This document shows, piece by piece, positions 8,091 to 16,868 of a DNA stretch of 64,000 nt (positions are counted from its first letter, which is position 1; the number at the start of each line of letters is the position of its first letter). The stretch spans positions 512,126 through 576,125 of the forward strand of contig NZ_JACDIT010000001.1 of NCBI RefSeq assembly GCF_013839445.1, written 5' to 3'. Position numbers and translations under genes: made by a program. The stretch is from Chthonobacter albigriseus. Lineage in GTDB: Bacteria > Pseudomonadota > Alphaproteobacteria > Rhizobiales > Pleomorphomonadaceae. Under the pieces are notes generated by a model. It did no database searches and had not been told where the DNA came from. It saw nothing but the letters and a program-made list of their open reading frames with translations.

Positions 8091-11000
8091 TCAATATTCC
8101 TTCTCGTAGTAGATGCCCGCCCGGGTACCGGCGTCGGTGCCCACTTCGGCGCGGGCCTTCAGGTTGTCGGTGATGTCGAGATTGACCGAGACGCGGCTCT
8201 GGCCGCTGCCGCCGGCGGTGACGCCGAGATAGACGTTCTCGGAGATGTAGCGGCCGGCCTCCACGGCGGCGTTGCCGGAGCTGTCCGTGACGATGTCGAG
8301 GTTGTCGAGACCGGTGGAGTTGCGCAGCCGGCCGAGCAGATCCGGCCCGCCGCCGCCGCCGGAGAACTGCGCCACCGCCGCCGCGAGCCGGGCGATCTGG
8401 AACGGCGAGAGCTCGGTGATCGAGCGGCCGAACAGGAACTGGGCGAGGATCTCGTCCTGCGGCAGCTGCGGCGAGGAGGAAAGCACGATGGTCGGGTCGG
8501 AGACCGATCCCGTCACGGACGCGGTGACCGAGATGCCGTTGTTGGACGAGGTCGCGGAGAAGTCGATCAGCGGATTGAGGTTGCCGACCAGGGTGATCGT
8601 GCCGCGATCGAAGGTGATGCGCTGGCCGATGATGTCGAGCCGGCCGCGGCGCATCTCGAAGCTGCCGACCGGCTGAACGGCGCTGATCGGACCGGTGAGG
8701 CGGACGCTGCCGCCGAGTTCGGCGTCCAGCCCCCGTCCGCGCACGAAGATGCGGGCGGGCGCGTCGATCTGCAGGTCGAACACGATGCCGCCGGCCTCCG
8801 CGGGTGCAGCCCCTCCCCGGCCACCGCTGACCGCGATGCGCGCCCGTTCCAGCGTCCGCCGCACGTTGACGGGCGGCAGGCGGTGTCGGACATCGAGCAG
8901 CGTCGCGTTGCTCGACAGGCGCTCCGGCACGGTGATCTCGACGCGGTCGACGACCAGCCGGCCGCCGAGGGTGACGGTTCCGGCGAGGGCGCCGGTGGCG
9001 GTCACGGTGCCGCTCACCTCGCCGCGGGCGAGGTCGCCGCTGGCGAAGGCGGCCCGGGCGAGGTTCACGGACACGTCGACCGGCCGGTCGCCCGTGAGCC
9101 CGATCGTGCCGCGGCCAGACAGCGAGCCGCCACGCGGTGTGGAGGCGACCAGTCGTTCCACCGTCGCCGTGGTCCCGTCGAAGCGGAGCGTGAGGCCGAT
9201 GCCGGTCAGGCGGTTGCCGGTCTCCGGGTCGTTCAGCGTCGCGCCGTCGACGGTCGCCGACCCGGCCACGGCCGGCGCCTGGACGCTGCCGGTGACGCGG
9301 GCTTCGATCTGGGCCGTGCCGGCGACGCGTGCGCCTCGTTCGGCGAGCGCGCTGTTGGCGACGGAGAGCGGCGCCGAGCCCGTGACGGCCACGTCGAGAA
9401 CAACGCCAGCCAGCGGCGCCCGGCCGCTCGCGCGCAGCGACAGGCCCTCGGCACCGGAAACGGTCGCCTCGAAGGTCACCGCGTTGTCGGCGAAGCGGCC
9501 GCTGCTCTCCAGCGCCAGCGGCGACAGGCCGGCGGTGCGGAGGGCGTTGGCGGTCAGGCCTGTGCCGTTGGCGCGGAAGTCGACCACCGGCGCGGCGAAG
9601 GTGCCCGACACGTCGGCGCGACCGGAAATGGTTCCGGCAGCACCGAGATCGGCGACGAAGCCGTTGGCGATGGCGGCCGGCAGGCCGGAGATCTCGGCGG
9701 CAAGCTGCAGCGCGTCGCCGACGGTACCGGTGACCGTGACCGACCCGCCGGAGACCGAGGCCGCCGCATCGACGTCGAAGGCATCCCCGTTCGGCGTCGC
9801 GGTGGCGCGCAGGGTCTCCACGGTGACGCCGGCGACCACCACTTGCGCGGCCTGCGCCTCGCCGCCGAACACCGGCCGTCCGAGCAGGTCGGAGGCGACG
9901 GCGTCGATCGCCGCGGTGCCGATGCGGACGGCGGCGACCTGGAGATCACGGGCGGTCGCCTTGACCGTTGCGCTCTGCTCGCCGTTCTCGGGGCGCAGCG
10001 TGATGTCGGCGTCGACGGCGCCGGAGCCGTCGACCAGGAACAGCGGCGCGATCACGGAAATGTCGGGCGACGTCAGCCTGACGTTGCCCGTTGTCAGACC
10101 GTCGGGCGCCGTGGCGAGCGAGCCGGTGGCGCGGGTCTCGCCGGCGGTCGCGACGAGGTTGTCGAGCCGCCGCGTGCCGTCCGGGTCGGTGGCGATGGCG
10201 GCCGCAAGGTTCAGCGCCACGTCGGCGAGGCTACCGGCGACCGTGACGTCGCCGTCGACGTCCGCCCCGGCCACCCGGCCGACAAACCGCGCCTCTGCAT
10301 TGCGGAGCGGCTTGCCGGAGAGGTCGAGCGCGTCGGCGCGGATCGCGGCAGTCACGTCGGGCGTCTCGCCGTTGCCGGTGAGCCGTGCATCGAAGTTCAC
10401 TGGTCCCTTGGCGCGCGGCGTGACGAGCGCGAGGTCGGCGAGTCGCGCGATCACGGAAAGGTCCGCCCGGGCGAGATCGTACATGCCGTCGAGGCGCACC
10501 TCGGCCTGCGCGTTGACAAGGTCGAGCGCGTCGAAGCGAAGGCCCTCGGTGTCCCGCAGAACACGGCCGGTCAGGCGGGTCTCTCCCTTCAGGAGCGGGT
10601 CCAGCGCTGGGATGCCGGCGGAAACGTCGGTCGCCGTGCCGTCGGCGACGAGGTCGAACGCGCCGCCGATCAGGGCGAAGCGGCCGTCGAGGGCGACGTC
10701 GAGCGCGCCTGCGAGCGTTCGGCCGGCCAGCCCGGAGAAGGGCTCCAGGCTCGCCGCATTGAGGCGGGTGCGGCCGTTCACGTCGGCGCCGATCACGCCG
10801 GAGAAGTTGAGCGCGGCGTTGGCATTGCGCACGAAGGCACGCTCCACGGCGACGTCCTCGCCCGCGGTCCAGCGGCCGGTGGCGGCGAGGGTCACCGCAT
10901 CACTGACGGCGCGGGCGAGCGCGGCGTCGGGCGCGGTGATGCCGCTGAGGTCGCCGGAAAGGTCGAAGGTGAGGCTGCGGGCGGCGGGATCCTGGAGGTT

Positions 11001-12224
11001 GGCGGCAATGCCGCCGGCCTCTATCCGGGCGCGGCCGGCGTTCAGCGTCTCGGTGCGGAAGTCCTCCACGTCGAACACCGCGGTCCAGCTTTCCTCCTCG
11101 CCGCCGAAAGAGACCTGGAAGGTGCCGCCGCCGATCGATCCGGCCGCATTGCCGGGGATGACCACGGCGCCTTCGCCGTTCTTGCCGACGCGACCGTCGA
11201 CGGAGATGCGGGTCGGGAAGCCGTCGGGCGCGAGCGCGCCGTTGACGGCCAGCGTCAGCACGCCGGAGGAAAGGTCGAGGCGCGACAACGTCACGCCGCC
11301 GGCTTCCGCCCGCGTCGCGTCGATCGCCAGGCGAGAGGATCCCGCGACGTAGTCGGCGTAGGCGGCCGGCACGAGCGGCTGCAGGTTGCCGTTGACGTCG
11401 GTGATGAAGCGGTAGCCGCCCTCCACGGCCGCGATGGTGGCGCGGCCGGAGACGAGCTGCGCCCCGTTGGCGGCGAGCGCAATGTCGGCGGCGAAGTTGG
11501 AGACCGGACCGGATCCGGCGATGCGGAAGCCGAGCGCCGGCCGGTCCGGGATGCCGAGAAGGTTGGAGACGACACCGTTCTGGGCCTCCTCCAGCGACAG
11601 GTCGAGGTCGAGCTGCTCGGTCTCGTTGGCGTAGGCGACCTTGATGGCGAAGCGGCCGCCGGGGCCGTCGGTGCGCACGATCGCAAGGTTGCTGTCGAGC
11701 GCGCCGCCGGTGAGGTTGATGCTGCCGTCGACCGACAGGGTCGCGGGGGCACCGAGCACGGGGGCGCCAAGCTCGATCGCCGGAACCGCCAGCCGGTCGA
11801 TCAGCACCTCCACCGGCAATTCGGGCACGGCGAAGCTCGAGGCCGCGGGATCCGGCGTGCCGCTTGCGACCGGGTTGCGGCTGTAGACGATCCTGTCCGC
11901 TTCGAGGAGGTCCACGTCCAGGCGGCCGCGCAGCAGGGCGAGGCGGCTCCAGACAAGGTGCACGTTCTCCAGGCGCAGATACTCGCCCTGCCGGTCGGAC
12001 ACCGTGATCGAGGCGATGCGCACGTCGGACGACAGCACGCCGTCGATCGAGCCGATCGAGATCCGCCGGTCAGGGGTGGAGATCTTGTCCTCCACGAAGC
12101 TGACGAAGCGGCCCTTCTCCTCCGAATCGTCCTCCTGGGCATCCGCCGCGCCGAACAGGACGACGCCGGCGACCAGCACGACGAAGCCGAGCAGGATGGA
12201 CGCGATGCGGGCGAAACTCGTCAT
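8091..12224 (-). CDS. tamB: TamB, inner-membrane component of the translocation and assembly module
   Basis: A protein of 1377 residues with a single N-terminal membrane anchor (ASILLGFVVLVAGVVLFG) followed by a very long, repetitive, beta-rich region of Ala/Gly/Val/Thr/Asp composition that is characteristic of the AsmA/TamB bridge proteins. The C-terminal DUF490 domain shows the conserved VRLTGPISAVQPVGSFEMRRG and QDEILAQFLFGRS segments and ends in YYEKEY, with a terminal aromatic. TamB spans the periplasm and works with the Omp85 protein TamA in outer-membrane protein insertion and/or lipid transport. The ATG at 12224 lies only 11 bases after the tamA stop, and the tamA TGA is embedded in the Shine-Dalgarno AAGGAG, so translation is coupled. 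Confidence 0.92.
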   Translation of the reverse strand: MTSFARIASILLGFVVLVAGVVLFGAADAQEDDSEEKGRFVSFVEDKISTPDRRISIGSIDGVLSSDVRIASITVSDRQGEYLRLENVHLVWSRLALLRGRLDVDLLEADRIVYSRNPVASGTPDPAASSFAVPELPVEVLIDRLAVPAIELGAPVLGAPATLSVDGSINLTGGALDSNLAIVRTDGPGGRFAIKVAYANETEQLDLDLSLEEAQNGVVSNLLGIPDRPALGFRIAGSGPVSNFAADIALAANGAQLVSGRATIAAVEGGYRFITDVNGNLQPLVPAAYADYVAGSSRLAIDATRAEAGGVTLSRLDLSSGVLTLAVNGALAPDGFPTRISVDGRVGKNGEGAVVIPGNAAGSIGGGTFQVSFGGEEESWTAVFDVEDFRTETLNAGRARIEAGGIAANLQDPAARSLTFDLSGDLSGITAPDAALARAVSDAVTLAATGRWTAGEDVAVERAFVRNANAALNFSGVIGADVNGRTRLNAASLEPFSGLAGRTLAGALDVALDGRFALIGGAFDLVADGTATDVSAGIPALDPLLKGETRLTGRVLRDTEGLRFDALDLVNAQAEVRLDGMYDLARADLSVIARLADLALVTPRAKGPVNFDARLTGNGETPDVTAAIRADALDLSGKPLRNAEARFVGRVAGADVDGDVTVAGSLADVALNLAAAIATDPDGTRRLDNLVATAGETRATGSLATAPDGLTTGNVRLTSPDISVIAPLFLVDGSGAVDADITLRPENGEQSATVKATARDLQVAAVRIGTAAIDAVASDLLGRPVFGGEAQAAQVVVAGVTVETLRATATPNGDAFDVDAAASVSGGSVTVTGTVGDALQLAAEISGLPAAIANGFVADLGAAGTISGRADVSGTFAAPVVDFRANGTGLTANALRTAGLSPLALESSGRFADNAVTFEATVSGAEGLSLRASGRAPLAGVVLDVAVTGSAPLSVANSALAERGARVAGTAQIEARVTGSVQAPAVAGSATVDGATLNDPETGNRLTGIGLTLRFDGTTATVERLVASTPRGGSLSGRGTIGLTGDRPVDVSVNLARAAFASGDLARGEVSGTVTATGALAGTVTLGGRLVVDRVEITVPERLSSNATLLDVRHRLPPVNVRRTLERARIAVSGGRGGAAPAEAGGIVFDLQIDAPARIFVRGRGLDAELGGSVRLTGPISAVQPVGSFEMRRGRLDIIGQRITFDRGTITLVGNLNPLIDFSATSSNNGISVTASVTGSVSDPTIVLSSSPQLPQDEILAQFLFGRSITELSPFQIARLAAAVAQFSGGGGGPDLLGRLRNSTGLDNLDIVTDSSGNAAVEAGRYISENVYLGVTAGGSGQSRVSVNLDITDNLKARAEVGTDAGTRAGIYYEKEY

Positions 12225-12235
12225 CGGTCTCTCCT

Positions 12236-14200
12236 TCAGAAGGCCTGGCCGAGGCCGATGTAGAGCGCGAAGGCGGGGTCGTCGTCGCCCGGATTGAGCG
12301 GGACGGCGGCGTCAACCCGGATGGGCCCGATACCGGTGTCGTAGCGCAGCCCGATGCCGGCGCCGATCTTCAGGTCCTCGGAGAAGTCCGGCACGCTGGA
12401 CAGGAACGACTGGCCGACGTCGACGAAGGGCACGATGCCGATCGAGTCGGTCACCTTGGCGCGCACCTCCAGCGAGGCTTCCACGTAGGAGCGGCCGCCC
12501 ACCACCTCGTCGCCGATGCGCGGGCCGACGTTGCGGAAGCCGTAGCCGCGGACCGAGCCGCCGCCGCCGACGAAGAACAGCCGGCTCGCCGGTATCTCGT
12601 CGCGGGAGGCGCCGACGATGGTGCCCACCGCCGCGCGGGCGGCGAGCACGAAGCTGTCGTCGCCGCTGAGCGACAGGTAGGTGGAGCCTTCCAGATCCGC
12701 GACCAGGGCGCCGTTGCCGCCCTTGAAGTCGAAGAAGGGCTCCAGCCCGAGCGTGGTGCGATAGCCGGACGTCGGGTTCAGCTCGTCGTCACGCGCGTCG
12801 TAGGTGAGCGTGGACGGCAGGCTGAGCAGGAGGAACTGGTTGGTGCCGAAGGGGTCCTCGATCTCCGACGCTTCCAAATTCAGCGCCACCGTGCCGCTTA
12901 GGCCCTCGAAGAACTCGTGGGCGAGGCCGACACGGGCGCGCACCGCGGTCTCCGTGTAGGTGTCGAGCGGTTCGCGGCGGGCGGAGATCTCGGCGGTCAG
13001 ATCCGTCAGCGGCGTGAGGACGCCTGGCTTCAGGAAGGTCGCGCCGAGGTGATAGGTGAAATCCGCCGGATCGGTGGAAGCGACGCCGCCGACTCGGCCC
13101 TCCAGGCGCAGCTTTTCGGCCTGCCCGAACAGGTTGCGGTGCTCCCAGTAGGCTTCCAGGCCAGCACCGTCCACGGTGGAGTAGGACGCGCCGCCGCCGA
13201 TCACGCGGCGCGGCCGCTCGGCGACGTTGACGGTGAGCGGCAGCGTTCCGTCGGGGTTGACCGTATCGGCTTCCACCACCCGGCTGGAGGCGAAGACGCC
13301 GAGGCGCTGTAGCTGCTTCTCGGCCTTCTCGATGTCGTCGGGGTCGTATTCGACGCCGGGTTCCAGCCCCGTCATATAGGCGACGAAGGCGGGGTCCATG
13401 TACTCGGTGCCGGTGACCGACACGGGGCCGTAGGCGGCGCGCTGGCCGGAGCGGGCGGCGATCGTCACGTCCAGGGTGGACGAGGGATGATCGGCGACGG
13501 CGTCGCGGCTCTCGATGTCGGCCTTGGGATAGCCCTGCTGGCGCCATTCCTCGATCAGCGCCTGCTCGGAGTTGAGGACGATGCCGGATTTCGCGATAGC
13601 GCCCGGGACGAGGCCGAAGCTTTCCGGCGTTTCCTCCACCTGATCGTCGGGGTCGCTAGTCGCGGGCGCGCGGCCGGAGATCGCGACCTCGCCGAAGGCG
13701 AATCGCGGGCCGGGGTCGACGTCGATCCGTACCGGCACGGGCTTGGGCAGAGCCGCGTCGGGATCGATGGTCTCCGGGTCCTTGCCGTCGACGGTGATGC
13801 GCACCGTGCCGCCGTAGAATCCGTCGGCGTAGAGGCCGGCGACGATGCGGCCATACTCGGCGCGGGTGCGGGACAGGAAGGAAGCGGTGGAGGGCGGCGG
13901 ATCCTCCTCGCGCTCGGCCCAGAGCAGCGAGGACGCGCGAATCCGCTCCTCGACGTCCTCGTCGGGCGTCGCAACCTCGACCTCGACCGCATAGGGCTGC
14001 GAATCAGGGGGCAGCGGCTCCTTCTCGTCCTCGAAGAAGGTGTAGCCGAACAGCTCGAAGGCCGCGGCGGGAGTGAGTCCCGCCCCGAAGGTCGTGGCGG
14101 CGATCAACGCCACCAGGCTGACTGCGAGGACCGGTCTCCCCCCGCCGCGCGCAGCTCGCCGGGGCGGCCGCGCCACCCCGAAGTCCCGTCCCATCCGCAT
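12236..14200 (-). CDS. tamA: TamA, Omp85-family outer-membrane assembly protein
   Basis: About 654 residues: an N-terminal export signal (RPVLAVSLVALIAATTFGAGLTPAAAF), then POTRA domains (for example YPKADIESRDAVADHPSSTLDVTIAA and the region containing GVEYDPDDIEKAEKQLQRLGVF), then a C-terminal 16-stranded beta-barrel ending in FALYIGLGQAF with the C-terminal phenylalanine expected for BAM substrates. The barrel carries the Omp85 lid-lock stretch VRGYGFRNVGPR. The open frame could begin at a GTG at 14236 or an ATG at 14224. I prefer the ATG at 14200 because GGGAG lies five bases upstream and the others lack a ribosome-binding site. It forms an operon with tamB. Confidence 0.88.
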   Translation of the reverse strand: MRMGRDFGVARPPRRAARGGGRPVLAVSLVALIAATTFGAGLTPAAAFELFGYTFFEDEKEPLPPDSQPYAVEVEVATPDEDVEERIRASSLLWAEREEDPPPSTASFLSRTRAEYGRIVAGLYADGFYGGTVRITVDGKDPETIDPDAALPKPVPVRIDVDPGPRFAFGEVAISGRAPATSDPDDQVEETPESFGLVPGAIAKSGIVLNSEQALIEEWRQQGYPKADIESRDAVADHPSSTLDVTIAARSGQRAAYGPVSVTGTEYMDPAFVAYMTGLEPGVEYDPDDIEKAEKQLQRLGVFASSRVVEADTVNPDGTLPLTVNVAERPRRVIGGGASYSTVDGAGLEAYWEHRNLFGQAEKLRLEGRVGGVASTDPADFTYHLGATFLKPGVLTPLTDLTAEISARREPLDTYTETAVRARVGLAHEFFEGLSGTVALNLEASEIEDPFGTNQFLLLSLPSTLTYDARDDELNPTSGYRTTLGLEPFFDFKGGNGALVADLEGSTYLSLSGDDSFVLAARAAVGTIVGASRDEIPASRLFFVGGGGSVRGYGFRNVGPRIGDEVVGGRSYVEASLEVRAKVTDSIGIVPFVDVGQSFLSSVPDFSEDLKIGAGIGLRYDTGIGPIRVDAAVPLNPGDDDPAFALYIGLGQAF

Positions 14201-14401
14201 CAAAGCTCCCGGAACCCCGTACATAGGAGGAGCCACCCCACCATTATGGTAACCGAACCGGAGGCGGAACGGAACCTTCGGCGGTAGATGGGGTGGGATC
14301 GGCGTGGATAAAGGGGGATATGGCGCGATCCCCTACTGCGGTCATGGGCCAATCACGCACCGGCGCCCCGCCTCCGCGTCCGGACCCACCACCCCATCCC
14401 A

Positions 14402-14522
14402 CCGTCATGGTCGGCGAAGGCGGACCACCCACGACTTTGTCTATGCCGGCCGGCAAGCACCGCCGAAGGTGCGTCGTCACGGAAAAAATGCGTGGGTGGT
14501 CCGCCTTCGCGGACCATGACGG
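14402..14522. repeat. REP-like inverted pair, copy A1
   Basis: Two 32-base arms in inverted orientation, 14402-14433 and 14491-14522, differ at one position. Each arm contains its own hairpin, GGTCSGC-GAAG-GCGGACC, followed by ACCCACG, so the pair resembles a BIME of two opposed REP units separated by 57 bases. The same arms recur at 14660 and twice near 47.5 kb. Confidence 0.85.
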
Positions 14523-14659
14523 CGGTCGGATTGAAGCAAGAAGCGTCGTTCGATCGCGACCCAACGCCACTACGGGCGCGGACCTCGATCAGGGAGGGGC
14601 GAGAAGCGTCGCCTAAAAGGATCAATCCCGTGCAGGCCCGTCCTCGGAATCCTCTTCAC

Positions 14660-14691
14660 CCGTCATGGTCCGCGAAGGCGGACCACCCACG
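14660..14691 (+). repeat. REP-like solo arm, copy A2
   Basis: A single unpaired arm identical in sequence to the consensus left arm, including the perfect 7-bp stem GGTCCGC/GCGGACC with GAAG loop and trailing ACCCACGACTTTGT. No opposing arm follows before the next gene at 14744. Confidence 0.85.
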
Positions 14692-14743
14692 ACTTTGTCG
14701 ATCGCTTGGAGACAACGAAGACCCGCCGGATCGCACCTTCGAC

Positions 14744-15106
14744 TCACGAGCCGATCGGGCCGCGGAAGATGAAGCCGGCGCCGACGGCGATGAAGGCGAA
14801 GCCGATCAGGTGGTTCCAGGTGACGGCTTCCTTCAGGTAGACGACCGAGAAGATCACGAAGATCGTCAGCGTCACCACCTCCTGGATCGTCTTCAGCTCG
14901 GCCGCCGAGTAGGTGCCGTAGCCGATGCGGTTGGCCGGGACGGCGAGGCAGTATTCGACGAAGGCGATCATCCAGGACGCGATCACGACCACCCAGAGCG
15001 GCTTGTCGGTGAACTTCAGGTGGCCGTACCAGGCCAGCGTCATGAAGAGATTGGAGGCGATCAGCAGGAGAACGGGCGCGACATGAGGCGAGGTCAGAAA
15101 GGGCAT
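14744..15106 (-). CDS. DMT-superfamily (DUF486) small membrane protein
   Basis: A 120-residue protein with four hydrophobic segments (VAPVLLLIASNLFMTLAWYG, LWVVVIASWMIAFVEYCLAV, VVTLTIFVIFSVVYL, LIGFAFIAVGAGFIF). The stretch AWYGHLKF...W...IASWMIAFVEYCLAVPANRIGYG and the later QEVVTL...YLKE are the DUF486 hallmarks, a family related to small multidrug-type transporters whose substrate is unknown. The ATG at 15106 was chosen over a TTG two codons earlier. It is a single gene flanked by repeats on one side and the soxB promoter region on the other. Confidence 0.88.
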   Translation of the reverse strand: MPFLTSPHVAPVLLLIASNLFMTLAWYGHLKFTDKPLWVVVIASWMIAFVEYCLAVPANRIGYGTYSAAELKTIQEVVTLTIFVIFSVVYLKEAVTWNHLIGFAFIAVGAGFIFRGPIGS

Positions 15107-15186
15107 TCGCAAGGATCCGCGTCAGGAAGGGTCGTGGCAGGTCCATCCCAGGACCGTGCGGTGACGGCGAGGCCGCGGTGCATTTC

Positions 15187-15218
15187 GAACGGTTCCGACA
15201 TTCATGTCGCAAACGTTC
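15187..15218. promoter_or_regulatory. Interrupted 32-bp palindrome upstream of soxB
   Basis: GAACG-g-TTCCGACAT-tc-ATGTCGCAA-a-CGTTC is symmetric about 15202.5 with only two mismatched pairs. It lies 83-114 bp upstream of soxB and contains the half-site TGTCGCA also seen twice upstream of gbcA. It is a candidate operator for the betaine-responsive regulator encoded at 20566; which protein binds is inference. Confidence 0.5.
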
Positions 15219-15300
15219 AAATCAATCGCCGTCTCGGTGCTTTCGGTCGCGCACGATTGCCAGGATAGTTGCGCCGGATCGATAGCACGCGGTGGCGCCC

Positions 15301-16554
15301 ATGCAGAAGTACTCCGCCTTTGAGCTCTTCAAACGCGCCCTCGGGGGCCACCAGGGCTGGGAACGGCAGTGGCGCCAGCCGGCGCTGAAGCCGGCCTACG
15401 ACGCGGTGATCATCGGCGCCGGCGGGCATGGCTTGGCGACGGCCTACTATCTCGCCAAGGAGCACGGCGTCCGCAACGTGGCGGTGATCGAGCGGGGGTG
15501 GCTCGGCGGCGGCAACACGGGCCGCAACACCACCATCATCCGCTCCAACTACCTCTTCGACGAGAGCGCGGCGCTCTACGACCACGCGCTGAAGATCTGG
15601 GACACGCTCTCCCAGGACATCAACTACAACGTCATGTACTCGGCACGCGGCGTGATGATGCTCGCCCACACGGTGCACGACGTGCAGTCGGCCAAGCGGC
15701 ACATCCACGCCAACCGGCTGAACGGGGTCGACAACGAGTGGCTGACGCCGGAACAGGCCAAGGAGTTCTGCCCGCCGCTCAACATCAGCCAGAACATCCG
15801 CTACCCCATCATGGGCGCGGCCCTGCAGCGGCGTGGCGGCACGGCGCGGCACGACGCGGTTGCGTGGGGCTACGCCCGGGCGGCGGACGCGCTCGGCGTC
15901 GACATCATCCAGAACTGCGAGGTCACCGGGATCCGGCGTGACGCGTCCGGCGCGGTCGAGGCGGTGGAGACCACCAAGGGCGTCGTGCGCACGAAAAAGG
16001 TCGGTGTCGTCGCGGCCGGGCACACCTCCGTTGTGATGGCGATGGCCGGGCTCCGGATGCCGTTGGAAAGCTATCCGCTGCAGGCGCTGGTGTCGGAGCC
16101 GGTGAAGCCGGCCTTCCCTTGCGTGGTGATGTCGAACACCATCCACGCCTACATTTCCCAGTCCGACAAGGGCGAGCTCGTGATCGGCGCCGGCACGGAC
16201 GCCTACACCAGCTATTCCCAGCGCGGCGCGCTGCACATCACCGAGCACACGCTCGACGCCATCTGCGAGCTGTTCCCGATGTTCCGGCGCATGCGGATGC
16301 TGCGCAACTGGGGCGGCATCGTCGACGTGACGCCGGACCGCTCGCCGATCCTGTCGAAGACCGCCGTGCCCGGACTCTACGTCAACTGCGGCTGGGGCAC
16401 GGGCGGCTTCAAGGCGACGCCGGGCTCCGGCCACGTTTTCGCGCACACGATCGCCCGTGACGAGCCGCATCCGATCAACGCGCCGTTCACGCTGGACCGC
16501 TTCCGCGACGGCTATCTCATCGACGAGGCCGCCGCCGCGGCCGTGGCGCACTGA
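15301..16554 (+). CDS. soxB: Sarcosine oxidase, beta subunit
   Basis: FAD-containing beta subunit (417 residues) of heterotetrameric sarcosine oxidase, which converts sarcosine to glycine and formaldehyde or methylene-THF. The N-terminal FAD-binding motif [21 protein letters not shown] is at about residues 36-56. [22 protein letters not shown] carries the histidine (His184) expected from the family to hold covalent FMN, and the C-terminal [18 protein letters not shown] is typical. The ATG at 15301 gives the family start ([21 protein letters not shown]); a GTG three codons earlier is the alternative. First gene of soxBDAG, with 11 bases to soxD. Confidence 0.95.
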   Translation: MQKYSAFELFKRALGGHQGWERQWRQPALKPAYDAVIIGAGGHGLATAYYLAKEHGVRNVAVIERGWLGGGNTGRNTTIIRSNYLFDESAALYDHALKIWDTLSQDINYNVMYSARGVMMLAHTVHDVQSAKRHIHANRLNGVDNEWLTPEQAKEFCPPLNISQNIRYPIMGAALQRRGGTARHDAVAWGYARAADALGVDIIQNCEVTGIRRDASGAVEAVETTKGVVRTKKVGVVAAGHTSVVMAMAGLRMPLESYPLQALVSEPVKPAFPCVVMSNTIHAYISQSDKGELVIGAGTDAYTSYSQRGALHITEHTLDAICELFPMFRRMRMLRNWGGIVDVTPDRSPILSKTAVPGLYVNCGWGTGGFKATPGSGHVFAHTIARDEPHPINAPFTLDRFRDGYLIDEAAAAAVAH

Positions 16555-16565
16555 CGGGGGCAACC

Positions 16566-16868
16566 ATGCTGATCATCAACTGCCCCATCTGCGGGCCGCG
16601 GCCGGAGATCGAGTTCCGCTACGGAGGCGAGGCGCACGTCGCCCGGCCGGCCGGCACTGAGACGCTGGACGACCAGACGGTCGCCGACCGGCTCTACATG
16701 CGCACCAACCCGAAGGGCCTCCATTTCGAGCGGTGGCGCCATGCGCACGGCTGCGGGAAGTACTTCAACGCGGTGCGCGACACCGTCTCCGACTTCTTCG
16801 TGACGACCTACAAGGCGGGCGAGCCCAAGCCCGACGTCGCCGCCCTCCTCAAGGACCAGGCCCGATGA
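16566..16868 (+). CDS. soxD: Sarcosine oxidase, delta subunit
   Basis: A 100-residue zinc-binding subunit of heterotetrameric sarcosine oxidase. The N-terminal CPIC (Cys6, Cys9) and the later HGCGKYFN region with His and Cys near residues 60-64 supply the zinc ligands known for this subunit, and FERWRHAHGCGKYFNAVRDT is diagnostic. The stop overlaps the soxA start in an ATGA arrangement, so soxD and soxA are translationally coupled. Confidence 0.95.
   Translation: MLIINCPICGPRPEIEFRYGGEAHVARPAGTETLDDQTVADRLYMRTNPKGLHFERWRHAHGCGKYFNAVRDTVSDFFVTTYKAGEPKPDVAALLKDQAR

Larger units (their letters stand above)
14201..14743. other. Intergenic region with REP-like repeats
   Basis: This 543-base gap contains no convincing gene; the open frames crossing it are repeat-derived. 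It holds one inverted pair and one solo copy of the REP-like arm described separately. The tamA promoter should lie just above 14200. Confidence 0.7.

Noticed and set aside
8695-12263. Very long open frames on the + strand across tamB
   Set aside because: They are antisense shadows of tamB in high-GC sequence; composition is Arg/Ala/Pro-rich and no domain is visible, while the minus-strand product is a clear TamB.
14244-14625. Short open frames in the region downstream of the tamA start
   Set aside because: They run through the inverted repeats and share repeat-encoded peptides such as VGGPPS; no ribosome-binding site or family.
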